Below are positions 34,787 through 43,508 of a stretch of DNA of 64,000 nucleotides, piece by piece. Numbering within the stretch: the stretch's first letter is position 1; each line of letters opens with the position of its first letter. The notes below the pieces were generated by a model. That model did no database searches. It was not told the origin of the DNA and worked only from the letters and a program-made list of their open reading frames with translations. Both the position numbers and the translations under genes were made by a program. Source of the stretch: PXAP01 sp046483315 (GTDB lineage Bacteria; Bacteroidota; Bacteroidia; Bacteroidales; PUMT01); NCBI GenBank assembly GCA_046483315.1, contig JAWODJ010000124.1, forward strand, positions 1 to 64,000, in the 5' to 3' direction.

Positions 34787-35554
34787 ATGACAGTAAGCAT
34801 AGCAGAAAGACATCAGTATATACTTAACAAACTGCGGGAGCAGGGGCATGTTAACGTACTGGATTTGAGCATTAAGCTTAAGGTCTCGGCAGTTACTATC
34901 CGAAAGGATCTCAAATACCTCGAAGAACGCAAGCTTCTTTTCAGGACTCACGGCAGTGCAACACCCAATAACCCTTATATAAATGACCGGCCGGTAAATG
35001 AAAAGGAAAAGATCCGGGTTACCCAGAAACAGCGGATAGCCCGGTATGCTGCGGGACTGATTGAGCCGGGAGACAGTATCATAATGGCATCGGGAACCTC
35101 TATAATTGAACTGGCAAGACACATAAAGGCAGTTGATCAACTGACCGTTGTTACCGCATCACTTAATACGGCACTTATTTTATCGCGCGACCCTCTTATA
35201 AACATTATTCAACTTGGCGGCATGGTAAGGAAGAGTTCTTCTTCAATTGTCGGGAGTTATGCTGAAAATTTCCTGAACAACTTTTCCTGCAGCAAACTAT
35301 TCCTGGGTGTTGACGGCATTGATCCTGATTATGGATTAACGACAACCAATGCAATGGAGGCCACTTTGAACCAGCAAATGATAAAATCGGTTCAAAGGGT
35401 TATTGTACTTGCAGATTCAACTAAATTCGGGAGGCGCGGGTTCAGCAAAATCTGCGATTCTTCGGTTGCGGACATGATAATAACAGATAACGAGGTAACA
35501 GAACCCTTTGTGAAAAAAATCGAGGAAGCAGGAATAGAGATTGTTATAACCTGA
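34787..35554 (+). CDS. DeoR/GlpR-family transcriptional regulator
   Basis: A 255-aa repressor-type protein. The N-terminal winged helix-turn-helix (about residues 5-60) carries the DeoR signature: SIAERHQYILNKLREQGHVNVLDLSIKLKVSAVTIRKDL. The C-terminal domain (about 75-230) is the sugar-phosphate-sensing DeoR-C fold with DSIIMASGTSIIELARHI, LGGMVRKSSSSIVG and DSTKFGRRGFSKI. Divergent location next to glpD-glpK-glpF suggests it senses glycerol-3-phosphate and represses that operon. The start at 34787 is fixed by the promoter at 34741-34772. It ends at a bidirectional terminator shared with a TonB receptor gene. Confidence 0.9.
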   Translation: MTVSIAERHQYILNKLREQGHVNVLDLSIKLKVSAVTIRKDLKYLEERKLLFRTHGSATPNNPYINDRPVNEKEKIRVTQKQRIARYAAGLIEPGDSIIMASGTSIIELARHIKAVDQLTVVTASLNTALILSRDPLINIIQLGGMVRKSSSSIVGSYAENFLNNFSCSKLFLGVDGIDPDYGLTTTNAMEATLNQQMIKSVQRVIVLADSTKFGRRGFSKICDSSVADMIITDNEVTEPFVKKIEEAGIEIVIT

Positions 35555-35621
35555 TTTGTAAATTGAAATAAAAGGTGGGCAAAAAATTGTTTTGACAGGC
35601 AGAAGTGATTACATCTTTAAA

Positions 35622-35654
35622 AAACAAAAGCCGGAATAAATCCGGCTTTTGTTT
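35622..35654. terminator. Bidirectional terminator
   Basis: A 14-bp perfect stem, AAACAAAAGCCGGA (35622-35635) with TCCGGCTTTTGTTT (35641-35654), 5-nt loop, between two convergent genes; T-rich on both strands. Confidence 0.9.
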
Positions 35655-35677
35655 CACCATTAACCCTAAAAATTAAC

Positions 35678-38092
35678 CTAAAACCTGAAAGAAACCCCTG
35701 AAAAAAAATGCCTGCCTGCCTGAGGAAAGAACCCATCCATATACTGTTCTTCTCCTTGATAATTATAACGATAAATCCAGGCATTTGTTTCAAATTTTGC
35801 ATTAAAAATGTTCGCTACCATTAAATTTATTGCAAACTCCCCAAACCACGTACTTTTCAGAATGTAATTAAATCTCAGGTCACTGAAAAAATATGGATCA
35901 AGCATCCTTTCCCTGTTTGCAGTATTATCAATAAACTGCCTGTCAACAAATTTACTGCTGAAGTTAACAGTCAAACCCTCAGCGGGAGTCCAGTCAATCT
36001 CGCTTCCCGCAATGACAGGGGGAGAAAATGAAAGTTCGGTGTTTCCCAGATTCCTTACGATCTGAAGAGGTTCATTTTCAGGATCATCCCAATAATCCCA
36101 GTTATCAACATATTCGGTAAAATTAACGATCCTGTTTTCACTAAACGACATATTAACAGCAATTTCCAGTTGAGAAAACAGCTTCAATCCGGCAATCAGC
36201 TCTATCCCCCGGCGATAACTTTTCGGAACATTGGTCATTACCGGGGCTCCTACATCATTAATCTGCCCTGTAAGCACAAGCTGATCTTTGTAATGCATGT
36301 AAAAAAGATTGGCATTAAAATTAAAATTTTTCCTTCTGAGGTTATATCCTGCTTCCAGATCACCAAGTCTTTCCGGTGTTGGTACTTCACCCGGACGGGC
36401 ATCTTTAAAATTACTCCTGTTAGGTTCCCTGTGTGCCACTGCATATGAGAGATAGATGTTCTGCCTGTCACTGAATTCGTAGAACACACCGGCCCGTGGA
36501 TTTAAAAAATTATACTCATGATTGCGGGAAATATCCCGCAAATCATCATCTATCCCGTCTATTGAATAATTAATAACCCGGTATTGAATATCACCGTATA
36601 GATTTATTTTGTCGGACAATCTGTAATCCAGTTTCCCGAAAACATTGAAATCATTTTTCCTGCCATCGTTAAAATACCACTCATAGTTTTTTGGAATATG
36701 GTTGGCATATTCAGCCCATATAATATGTCCGTAATGATCGCCTAAATACTGGTTGAGGGCACCTCCCAAAGTAAAATCATAGCTCCTGCCTGAGTATTTC
36801 AGTGAATATGTCAGCCCGTAAAAATCATTATCCAGTATCTTCCTTCTTATCATATCACTTCTTGATATAGTCTCTCCGCCTACTACCGGATCCTCAAGTC
36901 CGTAGCTGCTGAACCAGCGATCTGCCTTATACTGTTCGTAGAAACCATATCCCCTTGTATAATGAAGAGCAGTATTTAAATTGAGTTCCGGGAACAGCTC
37001 CTGAGAAAAAAACAGATGAAAATGATCCTGCTGATAGTTATCAGTTTCATTATCGTAATATACAGTTTCACCCTCCTCGTTTGTATAGCTGCCGATACCA
37101 TTATAACGTCTGTTGCTATCAAGCATATGGGAAGGGACTCCATCCCATGCCTGGTAAGTGACCTCTTTGCCTGAAAAGACATTGATCTTAAGCAGACTTT
37201 TTTCATTATACATAGCACCGGACAAAAAAAAGGATTTAAGATCGGCATCCGCCCTTTCAATATATCCGTCTGAACTGATCTTTGACATTCGGGCATCAAA
37301 AGAAAAGCGGTCATTTATCATCCCCGAACCCACCTTCACGGTATTTCTGAATGAATTGAATGAACCGGCAGAGGCATCTATCTCTCCGTAAGGTTCCTTA
37401 TTAAGCGTGGATGTCTGAAGATTAATACTTGCACCAAAGGCGGCAGCTCCATGCGAAGATGTGCCAACACCTCTCTGTATCTGAATATTATCGACCGAAG
37501 AAGAGAGATCAGGCATATTTACCCACCACACCCCATGTGATTCAGGATCATTTAAAGGAATCCCGTTTACTGTAATATTTATCCTGTTCATATCTGATCC
37601 CCTGATCCGGAAACTGGTATAGCCAATCCCGGTACCTGCATCAGAAGATGCAACAAATGACGGCGTGAGACTGATAATATAGGGGATATCCTGACCATAA
37701 TCCCGGCTTTCTATCTCCATACGGTCCATATCAGAATATGCTACCGGTACTTTTGAATGAGCCCTGGTAGCTGAAACTATGACCTCTTCGGCCAGGTATG
37801 ACAAAGGTGAAAGAGTAATATCAAGTCTTGTTTCACCTCTGACAACCACCTCGGTAAAAATTGTTTCATAGCCCATATGCGAAACCCTTATTACATAATC
37901 ACCCTCTTCAACATGAAGACGGTACAGGCCATCGGCATTCGTAGCCGTACCCGCATAGGTATCCTGTATAACAATATTGGCTCCTATAAGAGGCTCTCCA
38001 TTTTCACCTGTTACAACACCATAAATAAATGAATTTGCAATAGACGGTAAACCAATCAATTGCAACACAAGTAATCCAATTACTCTTTTCAT
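35678..38092 (-). CDS. TonB-dependent outer-membrane receptor under TPP riboswitch control
   Basis: An outer-membrane active transporter of 804 aa. A signal peptide (about residues 1-19) is followed by a carboxypeptidase-regulatory-like domain (about 22-105, IYGVVTGENGEPLIGANIVIQ), a plug domain (about 115-225; IQRGVGTSSHGAAAFGASINLQ) and a 22-strand-type barrel ending in an aromatic residue, F-R-F. The 5' region contains a TPP riboswitch, so the substrate is most likely thiamine, a thiamine precursor or a derivative; thiamine-regulated TonB receptors are known in Bacteroidota. No pnuT or thiamine kinase gene is adjacent; the receptor is transcribed alone and ends at the shared terminator. 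Confidence 0.9.
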   Translation of the reverse strand: MKRVIGLLVLQLIGLPSIANSFIYGVVTGENGEPLIGANIVIQDTYAGTATNADGLYRLHVEEGDYVIRVSHMGYETIFTEVVVRGETRLDITLSPLSYLAEEVIVSATRAHSKVPVAYSDMDRMEIESRDYGQDIPYIISLTPSFVASSDAGTGIGYTSFRIRGSDMNRINITVNGIPLNDPESHGVWWVNMPDLSSSVDNIQIQRGVGTSSHGAAAFGASINLQTSTLNKEPYGEIDASAGSFNSFRNTVKVGSGMINDRFSFDARMSKISSDGYIERADADLKSFFLSGAMYNEKSLLKINVFSGKEVTYQAWDGVPSHMLDSNRRYNGIGSYTNEEGETVYYDNETDNYQQDHFHLFFSQELFPELNLNTALHYTRGYGFYEQYKADRWFSSYGLEDPVVGGETISRSDMIRRKILDNDFYGLTYSLKYSGRSYDFTLGGALNQYLGDHYGHIIWAEYANHIPKNYEWYFNDGRKNDFNVFGKLDYRLSDKINLYGDIQYRVINYSIDGIDDDLRDISRNHEYNFLNPRAGVFYEFSDRQNIYLSYAVAHREPNRSNFKDARPGEVPTPERLGDLEAGYNLRRKNFNFNANLFYMHYKDQLVLTGQINDVGAPVMTNVPKSYRRGIELIAGLKLFSQLEIAVNMSFSENRIVNFTEYVDNWDYWDDPENEPLQIVRNLGNTELSFSPPVIAGSEIDWTPAEGLTVNFSSKFVDRQFIDNTANRERMLDPYFFSDLRFNYILKSTWFGEFAINLMVANIFNAKFETNAWIYRYNYQGEEQYMDGFFPQAGRHFFSGVSFRF

Positions 38093-38139
38093 AGTAAAAG
38101 TTTTTGGTTAAACTTATAATTGCAATGAGGTGATCTTAC

Positions 38140-38220
38140 TTTTTCCCTCCACCGGCATTATCCGGATCAGGTTCAAAGGGTATGATCTCAGCCCGAAATA
38201 TTAAGGCACCCCATTATAGA
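38140..38220 (-). ncRNA. TPP (thi-box) riboswitch
   Basis: Read on the minus strand, the leader of the TonB receptor gene carries the conserved TPP aptamer landmarks in order: GGGGTGCC near 38212-38205, GGGCTGAGAT near 38194-38185, ATACCC near 38183-38178, GAACCTGATCCGG near 38174-38162, and TAATGCCGGTGGAGGGA near 38160-38144. The CTGAGA core and the ACCTGATC element are exact matches to the thi box. The aptamer is followed by about 50 nt before the ATG at 38092; no clear terminator hairpin lies in that stretch, so control of translation initiation is more likely. Confidence 0.95.
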
Positions 38221-38225
38221 TACTG

Positions 38226-38257
38226 CAAATATAACAATTTCAAGGAATATCACCAAA
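38226..38257 (-). promoter_or_regulatory. Promoter of the TPP-riboswitch transcript
   Basis: Minus strand: TTTG (38257-38254), 20-nt spacer, TATATTTG (38233-38226). This is a full consensus promoter whose start would fall at about 38219, immediately before the riboswitch. The -33 box lies in the T-tract of the preceding thioredoxin terminator. Confidence 0.75.
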
Positions 38258-38283
38258 AAAACCGGCCATAAGACCGGTTTTTT
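38256..38283. terminator. Terminator of the thioredoxin gene
   Basis: AAAAAACCGG (38256-38265) pairs with CCGGTTTTTT (38274-38283), 8-nt loop, 40 bp beyond the thioredoxin stop. It is symmetrical and could act in both directions. Confidence 0.85.
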
Positions 38284-38323
38284 ATATAACAACATGACAA
38301 AACCATTAATACAAAGAGAACAT

Positions 38324-38683
38324 TTATTTCTCGACAGACAGAACTTCCTTAAAGGCTTTTTCAAAAGTCTCTTTCGGGAGGGCTCCCTGGGCCATTTGAG
38401 GCATACCTTCCATAGGAACAAAAAGCAACGAGGGGATACTCTGTATACCGAAAATCCCCGCCAGTTCTTTTTCATTTTCTGTATCAATCTTATAAACATC
38501 CAGCTTGCCGTCATATTCGTCAGCAAGTTCCTCCAGTACAGGAGCAACCATCTTACAGGGCTGACACCAGTCCGCATAAAAATCAATAATACAAGGAATC
38601 TCTCCCTGATATTTCCAATCCTTGTTATTTTCGTAGTCAAAGATTTTCTCCTTAAAAGTTTCTGCATTCAGATGCTCAATCAT
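38324..38683 (-). CDS. thioredoxin-family protein
   Basis: A 119-aa cytoplasmic thioredoxin with the active site WCQPCK near residues 33-38 (CxPC with Gln-Pro), preceded by IIDFYADW and followed by the cis-Pro motif IQSIPSLLF. The frame is open upstream to 38848, but the extension has no homology-like character and the ATG at 38683 gives the normal thioredoxin length. A conserved insertion FDYENNKDWKYQGEIP at the N-terminus is longer than in E. coli TrxA and is common in Bacteroidota Trx. It is probably a disulfide reductant; it could also serve a peroxidase or reductase elsewhere. Confidence 0.9.
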   Translation of the reverse strand: MIEHLNAETFKEKIFDYENNKDWKYQGEIPCIIDFYADWCQPCKMVAPVLEELADEYDGKLDVYKIDTENEKELAGIFGIQSIPSLLFVPMEGMPQMAQGALPKETFEKAFKEVLSVEK

Positions 38684-38922
38684 CACAATAAGTTTTTGAT
38701 AGTTAAAATTATCACAATTATTTATAAATGTAAATATATAATTTTCAAAAAGAGCTGCAAAATCCATTCCAGTATTTAAACACCTCACAGTAAGCTGCGG
38801 GCATCCTTCGGTCCTTAACTTTTGCTTGTTATTGTACTCACTAACCACACCGGAAGAATCAGAGAATGCACCCGCAAAATTTAAAAAGGAGTTGCAGTAT
38901 AAATTTCATGACCGAATTATTG

Positions 38923-38930
38923 TAATTTTG
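38923..38930 (+). promoter_or_regulatory. Candidate promoter -7 element of the CCA-adding enzyme gene
   Basis: TAATTTTG matches TAnnTTTG, 35 bp before the ATG at 38965; no clear -33 TTTG. Confidence 0.4.
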
Positions 38931-38964
38931 TCATACTAACAGACATAATCTGTCATATACAAAT

Positions 38965-40371
38965 ATGAAGAAATATTTAAAAAATCCTGTTTTAAGGCTC
39001 ATTTCAAAAGTAGCATTCGATAATGACACTGAACTATATGTTGTAGGCGGGTATGTCCGTGACATGATTATGAACCGACCTTCAAGCGATCTTGATATAG
39101 TCGTTGCCGGCAGCGGAATTGAATTTGCCAGGAAACTTGCTTTGGCAATAGGCGGCAACACCCGTGTCAGCATCTTTAAAAATTTCGGAACTGCAATGCT
39201 TCATTATAAGGATTTAGAGATTGAGTTCGTAGGTGCAAGAAAAGAGTCATACAGAAAGAACTCACGGAAGCCAATTGTAGAAAACGGCAGCATTGAAGAT
39301 GACCAGAAAAGACGGGATTTCACCATAAACACCCTTGCACTGGGTCTTGGCAGGAAGAATTACGGTCAACTGCTGGATCCTTTTGACGGAACTAAAGACA
39401 TTAACAACAAAATTATCCGAACACCACTTGATCCTGTTACAACTTTTTCCGACGATCCCCTGCGAATGATGAGAGCCATAAGGTTTGCCGCACAGCTTAA
39501 TTTTAAAATCGAGCCGGCCACTTTGACAGCCATTAAAGAAAGTCGCGAAAGAATAAAAATTGTTTCCCAGGAGAGAATAACCGAAGAAATAAATAAGATA
39601 ATACTTGCAGACAAACCTTCAACAGGATTCAGCCTGATGGACAAAACAGGCCTGCTTGAAATCCTGCTTCCCGAAATTCACGCTATGAAAGGGGTTGATA
39701 AAATGAAAGGTAAATTGCATAAAGATAATTTTCACCATACGATCAGGGTTCTGGACAACCTGTCCGTTCGCTCCTCCGACCTTTGGCTGCGATGGGCTGC
39801 ACTGTTGCATGATGTTGGCAAACCATTGACAAAAAGATACAGCGAAGAATCAGGATGGACTTTTCACGGGCATGAACATATAGGTGCGAAAATGATACCC
39901 GGCATATTCAGGAGACTGAAACTGCCTCTGAATGAAAAAATGAAGTATGTAAAAAAGATAGTTCAACTGCACCTGAGACCCATATCCCTTTCGGGTGAAG
40001 ATATTACAGATTCGGCTGTAAGGCGGCTGCTTTATGAGGCCGGGGACCAGACAGATGATCTGATGGCCTTATGTGAAGCAGATATAACCTCAAAAAACAG
40101 GGAAACTTTTCGCAGGCACATGAACAACTTCAAGATTGTGCGCCGGAAACTCCAGGAAATTGAAGCAAAAGATGCTATAAGAAATTTCCAGCCACCCGTT
40201 AAAGGTGATGAAATAATGGAGACATTCGGATTGCCTCAGGGAAAAGAGGTTGGTGTAATAAAAAAAGCAATAAAAGATGCAATACTTGACGGGGTAATCA
40301 GTAACGACAAGCAACAGGCACTCAGGTTCATGCTGGAAAAGGCAAAAGAGATGGGAATTGAACCAAAATAA
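38965..40371 (+). CDS. CCA tRNA nucleotidyltransferase / HD-domain protein
   Basis: Adds or repairs the 3' CCA of tRNAs, needed here because the tRNA gene in this window lacks an encoded CCA. The nucleotidyltransferase head has YVVGGYVRDMIMNRPSSDLDIVV (GGxVRD and DxD near residues 25-50), followed by RRDFTINTLAL, the RNA-binding helices with DDPLRMMRAIRFA, and an HD domain (HTIRVLDNL ... LLHDVGKP, about residues 255-290). The 468-aa length matches the class II CCA-adding enzymes with an HD extension seen across Bacteroidota. It is convergent with the nickel operon. Confidence 0.92.
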   Translation: MKKYLKNPVLRLISKVAFDNDTELYVVGGYVRDMIMNRPSSDLDIVVAGSGIEFARKLALAIGGNTRVSIFKNFGTAMLHYKDLEIEFVGARKESYRKNSRKPIVENGSIEDDQKRRDFTINTLALGLGRKNYGQLLDPFDGTKDINNKIIRTPLDPVTTFSDDPLRMMRAIRFAAQLNFKIEPATLTAIKESRERIKIVSQERITEEINKIILADKPSTGFSLMDKTGLLEILLPEIHAMKGVDKMKGKLHKDNFHHTIRVLDNLSVRSSDLWLRWAALLHDVGKPLTKRYSEESGWTFHGHEHIGAKMIPGIFRRLKLPLNEKMKYVKKIVQLHLRPISLSGEDITDSAVRRLLYEAGDQTDDLMALCEADITSKNRETFRRHMNNFKIVRRKLQEIEAKDAIRNFQPPVKGDEIMETFGLPQGKEVGVIKKAIKDAILDGVISNDKQQALRFMLEKAKEMGIEPK

Positions 40372-40490
40372 ATGCCTGCAGAGATATTCTTACCCGATAA
40401 TTAACACTGTCTTTCAATCCTTGCAGGAAAGATACATTTTTTTCTGATGTTATTCGAATACCAATAAAGTTATGGGTGGCCGGGGCTTTA

Positions 40491-41597
40491 TCATTTATTT
40501 ATTCCATTACCGTCAAGCTTTGAATAATCAAATCCCGAACAACTGTAACATGAATAATCACCGGACCTTTCAACTGTTTTGGATTTCATTACACTTTCCT
40601 TACAAAATATACATAATACACTATCATCAATTTTTGCATATTCAGGAATTTTCACATCTGTATGGTGGACCTTAAACAATTTATCAAATTTAATTTTCAA
40701 TGTTCCAAATGCTCTTTCAACAGATAATTTCTTGTATGTTGAAACATTACCAGGCTTCCGGTTTTGTTCAACAACAACTTTCTGGTAGTACTCAGCAAAC
40801 CGGGGAAAAGCATCTTGTATAAGTTGCCGGGATTCGTTTTTTGAACATATCCTGATACCTTTCCCGTCACGTCTGGTCAAAGTAAATGCAGTCTTCCCGA
40901 TATCCTTGTAAATAAGGCTGTTATTTCCGAATGTGCAGCCGGTAACAAATTGTACACCATCAGCAAAACAACTGTTAGTCTCTGTTATTGCCAGGAGGTC
41001 TTCCATACCGTCAGATTCCTCATTCAACTCATCCATGGCAAAAGCAGCTGCCATAACCCCCATCGCAAGTCCCGGGCAAAAATGGCCATGCAATTGACCG
41101 GCTTTTAACAACAGGGCATCAAGATTTGTTTTTTCTATAAAATTATTAATCTCAATTCTGGGTCTTGTTTTTAATAAAGACATATGTACAGGATTTGACT
41201 CATATTCCAGTTCGAAAATTGATGTATCACAACTCTTAATATCTATTACCGGGGTTTCGTTTATGGCATCCAAACCTTTTACAATAAGCCTATTCTTTTC
41301 AACCCCAAGTAATTTGACTGTTGTGACGCCAACTGAATTGGGCCTGCGGGGACTGCGGGAAGCAAAAACGCCACGCACTTCACCTGAGTGGGTTTTGCCT
41401 GAGAGCTTAAATTCATCTGCTTTGTGAAAATAAAAAACAATATCAAGATATTCACAATTTTCAATATTCAAAAGAGCTTCAACGTACTTTTCGCCAATAA
41501 TTATCATACTCTCCTGCTTTTTGATTTCATTATAACCGGCAGGCTCATTAAAATCATTTATTACATAACCAACTGGTTTTATCTTATATTCCTGCAT
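40491..41597 (-). CDS. fusion of TrmO/TsaA-type methyltransferase and FmdE-like metal-binding domain
   Basis: A 368-aa two-domain protein. Residues about 4-135 are a TrmO (TsaA/YaeB) domain with the SAM-binding SPRRPNSVG motif; TrmO proteins N6-methylate t6A37 of tRNA. Residues about 150-300 are an FmdE-like domain opening with LHGHFCPGLAMGVMAAA (H-x-C-P-G metal site), and the C-terminus holds a zinc-ribbon with CIFC and CYSC (about 335-358). The frame is open to 41666, but the ATG at 41597 starts the TsaA fold and lies 19 bp after the ABC ATPase stop. As the last gene of the NikR-linked run, a metal-related role (handling or sensing nickel) is likely for the FmdE part. Confidence 0.85.
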   Translation of the reverse strand: MQEYKIKPVGYVINDFNEPAGYNEIKKQESMIIIGEKYVEALLNIENCEYLDIVFYFHKADEFKLSGKTHSGEVRGVFASRSPRRPNSVGVTTVKLLGVEKNRLIVKGLDAINETPVIDIKSCDTSIFELEYESNPVHMSLLKTRPRIEINNFIEKTNLDALLLKAGQLHGHFCPGLAMGVMAAAFAMDELNEESDGMEDLLAITETNSCFADGVQFVTGCTFGNNSLIYKDIGKTAFTLTRRDGKGIRICSKNESRQLIQDAFPRFAEYYQKVVVEQNRKPGNVSTYKKLSVERAFGTLKIKFDKLFKVHHTDVKIPEYAKIDDSVLCIFCKESVMKSKTVERSGDYSCYSCSGFDYSKLDGNGINK

Positions 41598-41616
41598 AAA
41601 AGAGATTTTTGCTGAA

Positions 41617-42384
41617 CTATTTACCATGTAACCCATTTGGTATAATGAAAATCCGGTTGCTTTCACGGATCAAATGCACCTTAACATTATACAGACTCTC
41701 GATGTTTTCTTCTGAAAGAACTTCTTTACCACCCGTGGCAAATATATTACCTTCTTTGAGCATAATAAATTTACTGGCATAGCGTATGGCCATATTAATA
41801 TCATGCAGAGCAATAATTATAATTATACCCTGTTTGGAAAAACCTTTAAGCAGTTCCATTATCTCAAGCTGGTGTTTGATATCAAGATTGGCTGTTGGCT
41901 CATCCAGCAGGAGGATACCGGGCTGCTGGGCAAGTGCCCTTGCCATATAAACCATTTGTTGTTGTCCGCCACTTAACTTGTTAACATCTTTCATGGCAAT
42001 ATCCTGGATTTGTAATGTATTAATTATTTTTGCCGTAATATCCAGGTCTTTTTTTGAAGGTTTCCAGTTTATATATGGCTTTCTGCCGGTTAAAACCATG
42101 TCAAAAACATTTACACCGATACTTTTGTTTTCATTTTGAGGCACATAAGCCATTTTTTTTGCCAATTCAACAGATGGAAGATTATCAATAAGTTTATCAT
42201 CAATAAATATGGCTCCTTTTTGAGGTATCAGTATTTTATTAAGACATTTAATCAATGTGCTTTTCCCGGAACCATTGGGGCCCACAAGCGCAACCATATC
42301 ACCCCCTTCAATATTTGTGGTAATATTGTTTAAAACAGGAGTACTATTGTAACTAAATTCAATATCTTTTATCTGTATCTTCAT
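41617..42384 (-). CDS. ABC transporter ATPase (FecE/BtuD family), nickel module
   Basis: Cytoplasmic ATPase that drives the FecCD permease encoded upstream. The 255-aa protein has Walker A GPNGSGKST near residue 36, Q-loop YVPQNE, signature LSGGQQQMVYMARAL near 138, Walker B ILLLDEPTANLD and switch His in ALHDINMA. It is the fourth gene of the leftward run after the TonB receptor, the binding lipoprotein and the permease. NikR upstream suggests nickel; the FecE family as such also serves iron-chelate and cobalamin uptake. Confidence 0.93.
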   Translation of the reverse strand: MKIQIKDIEFSYNSTPVLNNITTNIEGGDMVALVGPNGSGKSTLIKCLNKILIPQKGAIFIDDKLIDNLPSVELAKKMAYVPQNENKSIGVNVFDMVLTGRKPYINWKPSKKDLDITAKIINTLQIQDIAMKDVNKLSGGQQQMVYMARALAQQPGILLLDEPTANLDIKHQLEIMELLKGFSKQGIIIIIALHDINMAIRYASKFIMLKEGNIFATGGKEVLSEENIESLYNVKVHLIRESNRIFIIPNGLHGK

Positions 42385-42437
42385 TTACCAGTAATCATTC
42401 TTTTATATCACACAAAGATTTTTTCGGTACCTGATAA

Positions 42438-43508
42438 TTATTTCCAGTATCCAATTCCGATTCCCTTGATTAACAAGAACAAAAACAAAGGAGCACCTAA
42501 AAATGATGTTAAAATACCAACCGGTAAAATTACCGGTGATATTACCGTCCTTGCCAGAGTATCAGAAAGCAGCAGGAACATACCCCCGAATATTGCAGAA
42601 GCGGGTAATAAAAACAGCTCATCCCCGCCAATTATTCTACGGACAATATGCGGAACAACCAGTCCGACAAATGCGATAACCCCGTAAAATGAGACTATGA
42701 CTGCAGTAACCAAAGATGAAAGCACCATGCCGGCTAACCGGACACGTTCAGGTTTGACACCCAGACTTTTGGCATATTCATCCCCGGCCTGTAATGATTT
42801 ATAGTTCCAGCTCTGCCGGAAGAAGAATATCAGTGCAGGCATGACTACAGCCGACTGAATAACTGTATCTTTCCATGTTGCCCTCCCAAGATCACCAAAT
42901 GTCCAGAATACAATTGAGGACAACTGAACACTGTCTGCAAAATATTGCATGGCTGAAATTCCGGCGCCAAAAAGTGAACTTATAATGATCCCGGATAATA
43001 TGATTATTTCCGGTGTTGCCCCCCTGTACCTGGAAAGCATCAGAATAACGGTCACACTTACTAGACTCCAGATAAAAGCTGACCCGGCTACAAGATATGG
43101 ATTATCAACAATGGAAACATCATCCGAGCCATTATAGCTGGTCCCGGCACCAAGAATGATAATTGCAAAGGCAGCGCCAAATGCTGCTGAGCCTGAGATG
43201 CCAAGTGTAAACGGAGATGCAAGCGGATTTCGCAACAAGCTTTGAATAACTCCGCCGGAAACTGCTAAAGCCATACCGGACAGGATAGCCCCGATAATCC
43301 GGGGCAACCTGATATTTAGTATTACCTGGTATGATAAAGCGTCAGCCTTGCCTGTCCACATGCTTAAAACATCCTTAATGCCTATATCGGCAGAACCGGA
43401 AAGAAGAGCTAATTGTGCAACAACCAAAAGACATATGAAAACCCCGATAATAAACCAGATCCGTCTGTTATTGAATATCCTGTATTCATATGTCAGCCAG
43501 TCATTCAT
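42438..43508 (-). CDS. FecCD-family ABC transporter permease, nickel module
   Basis: Inner-membrane permease of 356 aa with about ten hydrophobic segments. Family motifs: IRLPRIIGAILSGMALAVSGGVIQSLLRNPLASPFTLGISGSAAFG near residues 67-112 (shown in part) and GVIAFVGLVVPHIVRRIIG near 265-285 (the coupling helix that meets the ATPase). It overlaps the binding-lipoprotein gene by 4 bp (ATGA), so translation is coupled. Confidence 0.93.
   Translation of the reverse strand: MNDWLTYEYRIFNNRRIWFIIGVFICLLVVAQLALLSGSADIGIKDVLSMWTGKADALSYQVILNIRLPRIIGAILSGMALAVSGGVIQSLLRNPLASPFTLGISGSAAFGAAFAIIILGAGTSYNGSDDVSIVDNPYLVAGSAFIWSLVSVTVILMLSRYRGATPEIIILSGIIISSLFGAGISAMQYFADSVQLSSIVFWTFGDLGRATWKDTVIQSAVVMPALIFFFRQSWNYKSLQAGDEYAKSLGVKPERVRLAGMVLSSLVTAVIVSFYGVIAFVGLVVPHIVRRIIGGDELFLLPASAIFGGMFLLLSDTLARTVISPVILPVGILTSFLGAPLFLFLLIKGIGIGYWK

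Noticed and set aside
38684..38848. 55-codon N-terminal extension of the thioredoxin gene
   Set aside because: It adds residues without thioredoxin character; the ATG at 38683 gives the normal family length.
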